Assembly (NCBI GenBank): GCA_015493625.1
Contig: WGCT01000234.1
Location: 1-16,880, forward strand
Direction: 5' to 3'
DNA: 16,880 nt
Source: Draconibacterium sp.
GTDB lineage: Bacteria > Bacteroidota > Bacteroidia > Bacteroidales > Prolixibacteraceae
Numbering within the stretch: position 1 is the stretch's first letter; each line of letters opens with the position of its first letter. Position numbers and translations under genes: made by a program. The notes below the pieces were generated by a model. That model saw only the letters and a list, made by a program, of their open reading frames with translations. It did no database searches and was not told where the DNA came from. This document shows positions 16,795 through 16,880 of the stretch, piece by piece.

Positions 16795-16816
16795 GAATAA
16801 TTAATAGATTGCACAA
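16786..16816 (-). promoter_or_regulatory. Predicted Bacteroidota-type promoter of the ROK-amino-sugar operon
   Basis: Read on the - strand, TTG (16816-16814) is followed after 19 bp by TAATCTTTG (16794-16786), close to the TTG-N19-TAnnTTTG arrangement but with one extra base inside the -7 element. Transcription would start a few bases before the ATG at 16774, implying a very short leader and supporting that start over 16816. Confidence 0.45.
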
Positions 16817-16820
16817 GCTC

Positions 16821-16841
16821 CTTTTTAAAAAAATTAAAAAG
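16821..16841. promoter_or_regulatory. Second AT-rich palindrome upstream of the ROK gene
   Basis: CTTTTTAA-AAAAA-TTAAAAAG is a perfect inverted repeat with 8-bp arms. Its centre is 46 bp from the centre of the nearer palindrome. The sequence is nearly pure A/T, so chance is a real possibility; it could also be an auxiliary site for a ROK protein, whose known operators are AT-rich palindromes. Confidence 0.3.
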
Positions 16842-16880
16842 AATCAAATAGTTTCGTTAAACTTAACCATTCATTTACAA

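Noticed and set aside
16775..16816. N-terminal extension of the ROK regulator to the ATG at 16816
   Set aside because: It would translate across the predicted promoter -7 element and the palindrome, and the extra residues are unlike ROK repressors.

Overview
The window looks like a piece of a Bacteroidota chromosome, probably from the Marinilabiliales/Prolixibacteraceae-like part of the phylum (inferred from protein style, not searched). It is AT-rich. Shine-Dalgarno-like sequences are weak or absent, and upstream elements resemble TTG / TAnnTTTG promoters. No tRNA, rRNA, CRISPR array, insertion sequence or phage gene was seen. The gene content is mostly central metabolism.

Left part, + strand (2-4846): a fused (homo)aconitase/isopropylmalate-isomerase-like dehydratase, open through the left edge; an antiquitin-type (ALDH7) alpha-aminoadipic semialdehyde dehydrogenase; and, after a short palindromic REP/MITE-like element, a glutamate-forming saccharopine dehydrogenase. 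The last two enzymes form consecutive steps of lysine catabolism through saccharopine. A lysine-ketoglutarate reductase is not in view. The + strand continues with a Wzx-like polysaccharide flippase and, 3 bp later, an AlkD-superfamily HEAT-repeat protein whose usual base-excision residues look substituted. A GC-richer structured intergenic element follows.

Middle, - strand (9978-7258): a likely operon of single-domain arabinose-5-phosphate isomerase (Kdo precursor supply), phosphomannomutase/phosphoglucomutase and an isochorismatase-family hydrolase. A 320-bp divergent intergenic region holding a tandem repeat separates it from sucC-sucD on the + strand (succinyl-CoA synthetase), which ends in a strong bidirectional hairpin terminator.

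Right part, - strand (16774-12416): a likely operon of ROK repressor, a 772-aa NagB-like/PIG-L (LmbE) fusion, and a canonical glucosamine-6-phosphate deaminase NagB. NagB keeps all the Escherichia coli catalytic and allosteric residues that were checked. The NagB-like half of the fusion has lost two catalytic acids, while its PIG-L half keeps the zinc-site motifs. No nagA is visible, so the PIG-L domain is a candidate deacetylase feeding NagB. A perfect 8+3+8 palindrome overlaps the predicted ROK promoter and is a good candidate autoregulatory operator. This amino-sugar module is the most interesting part of the window.
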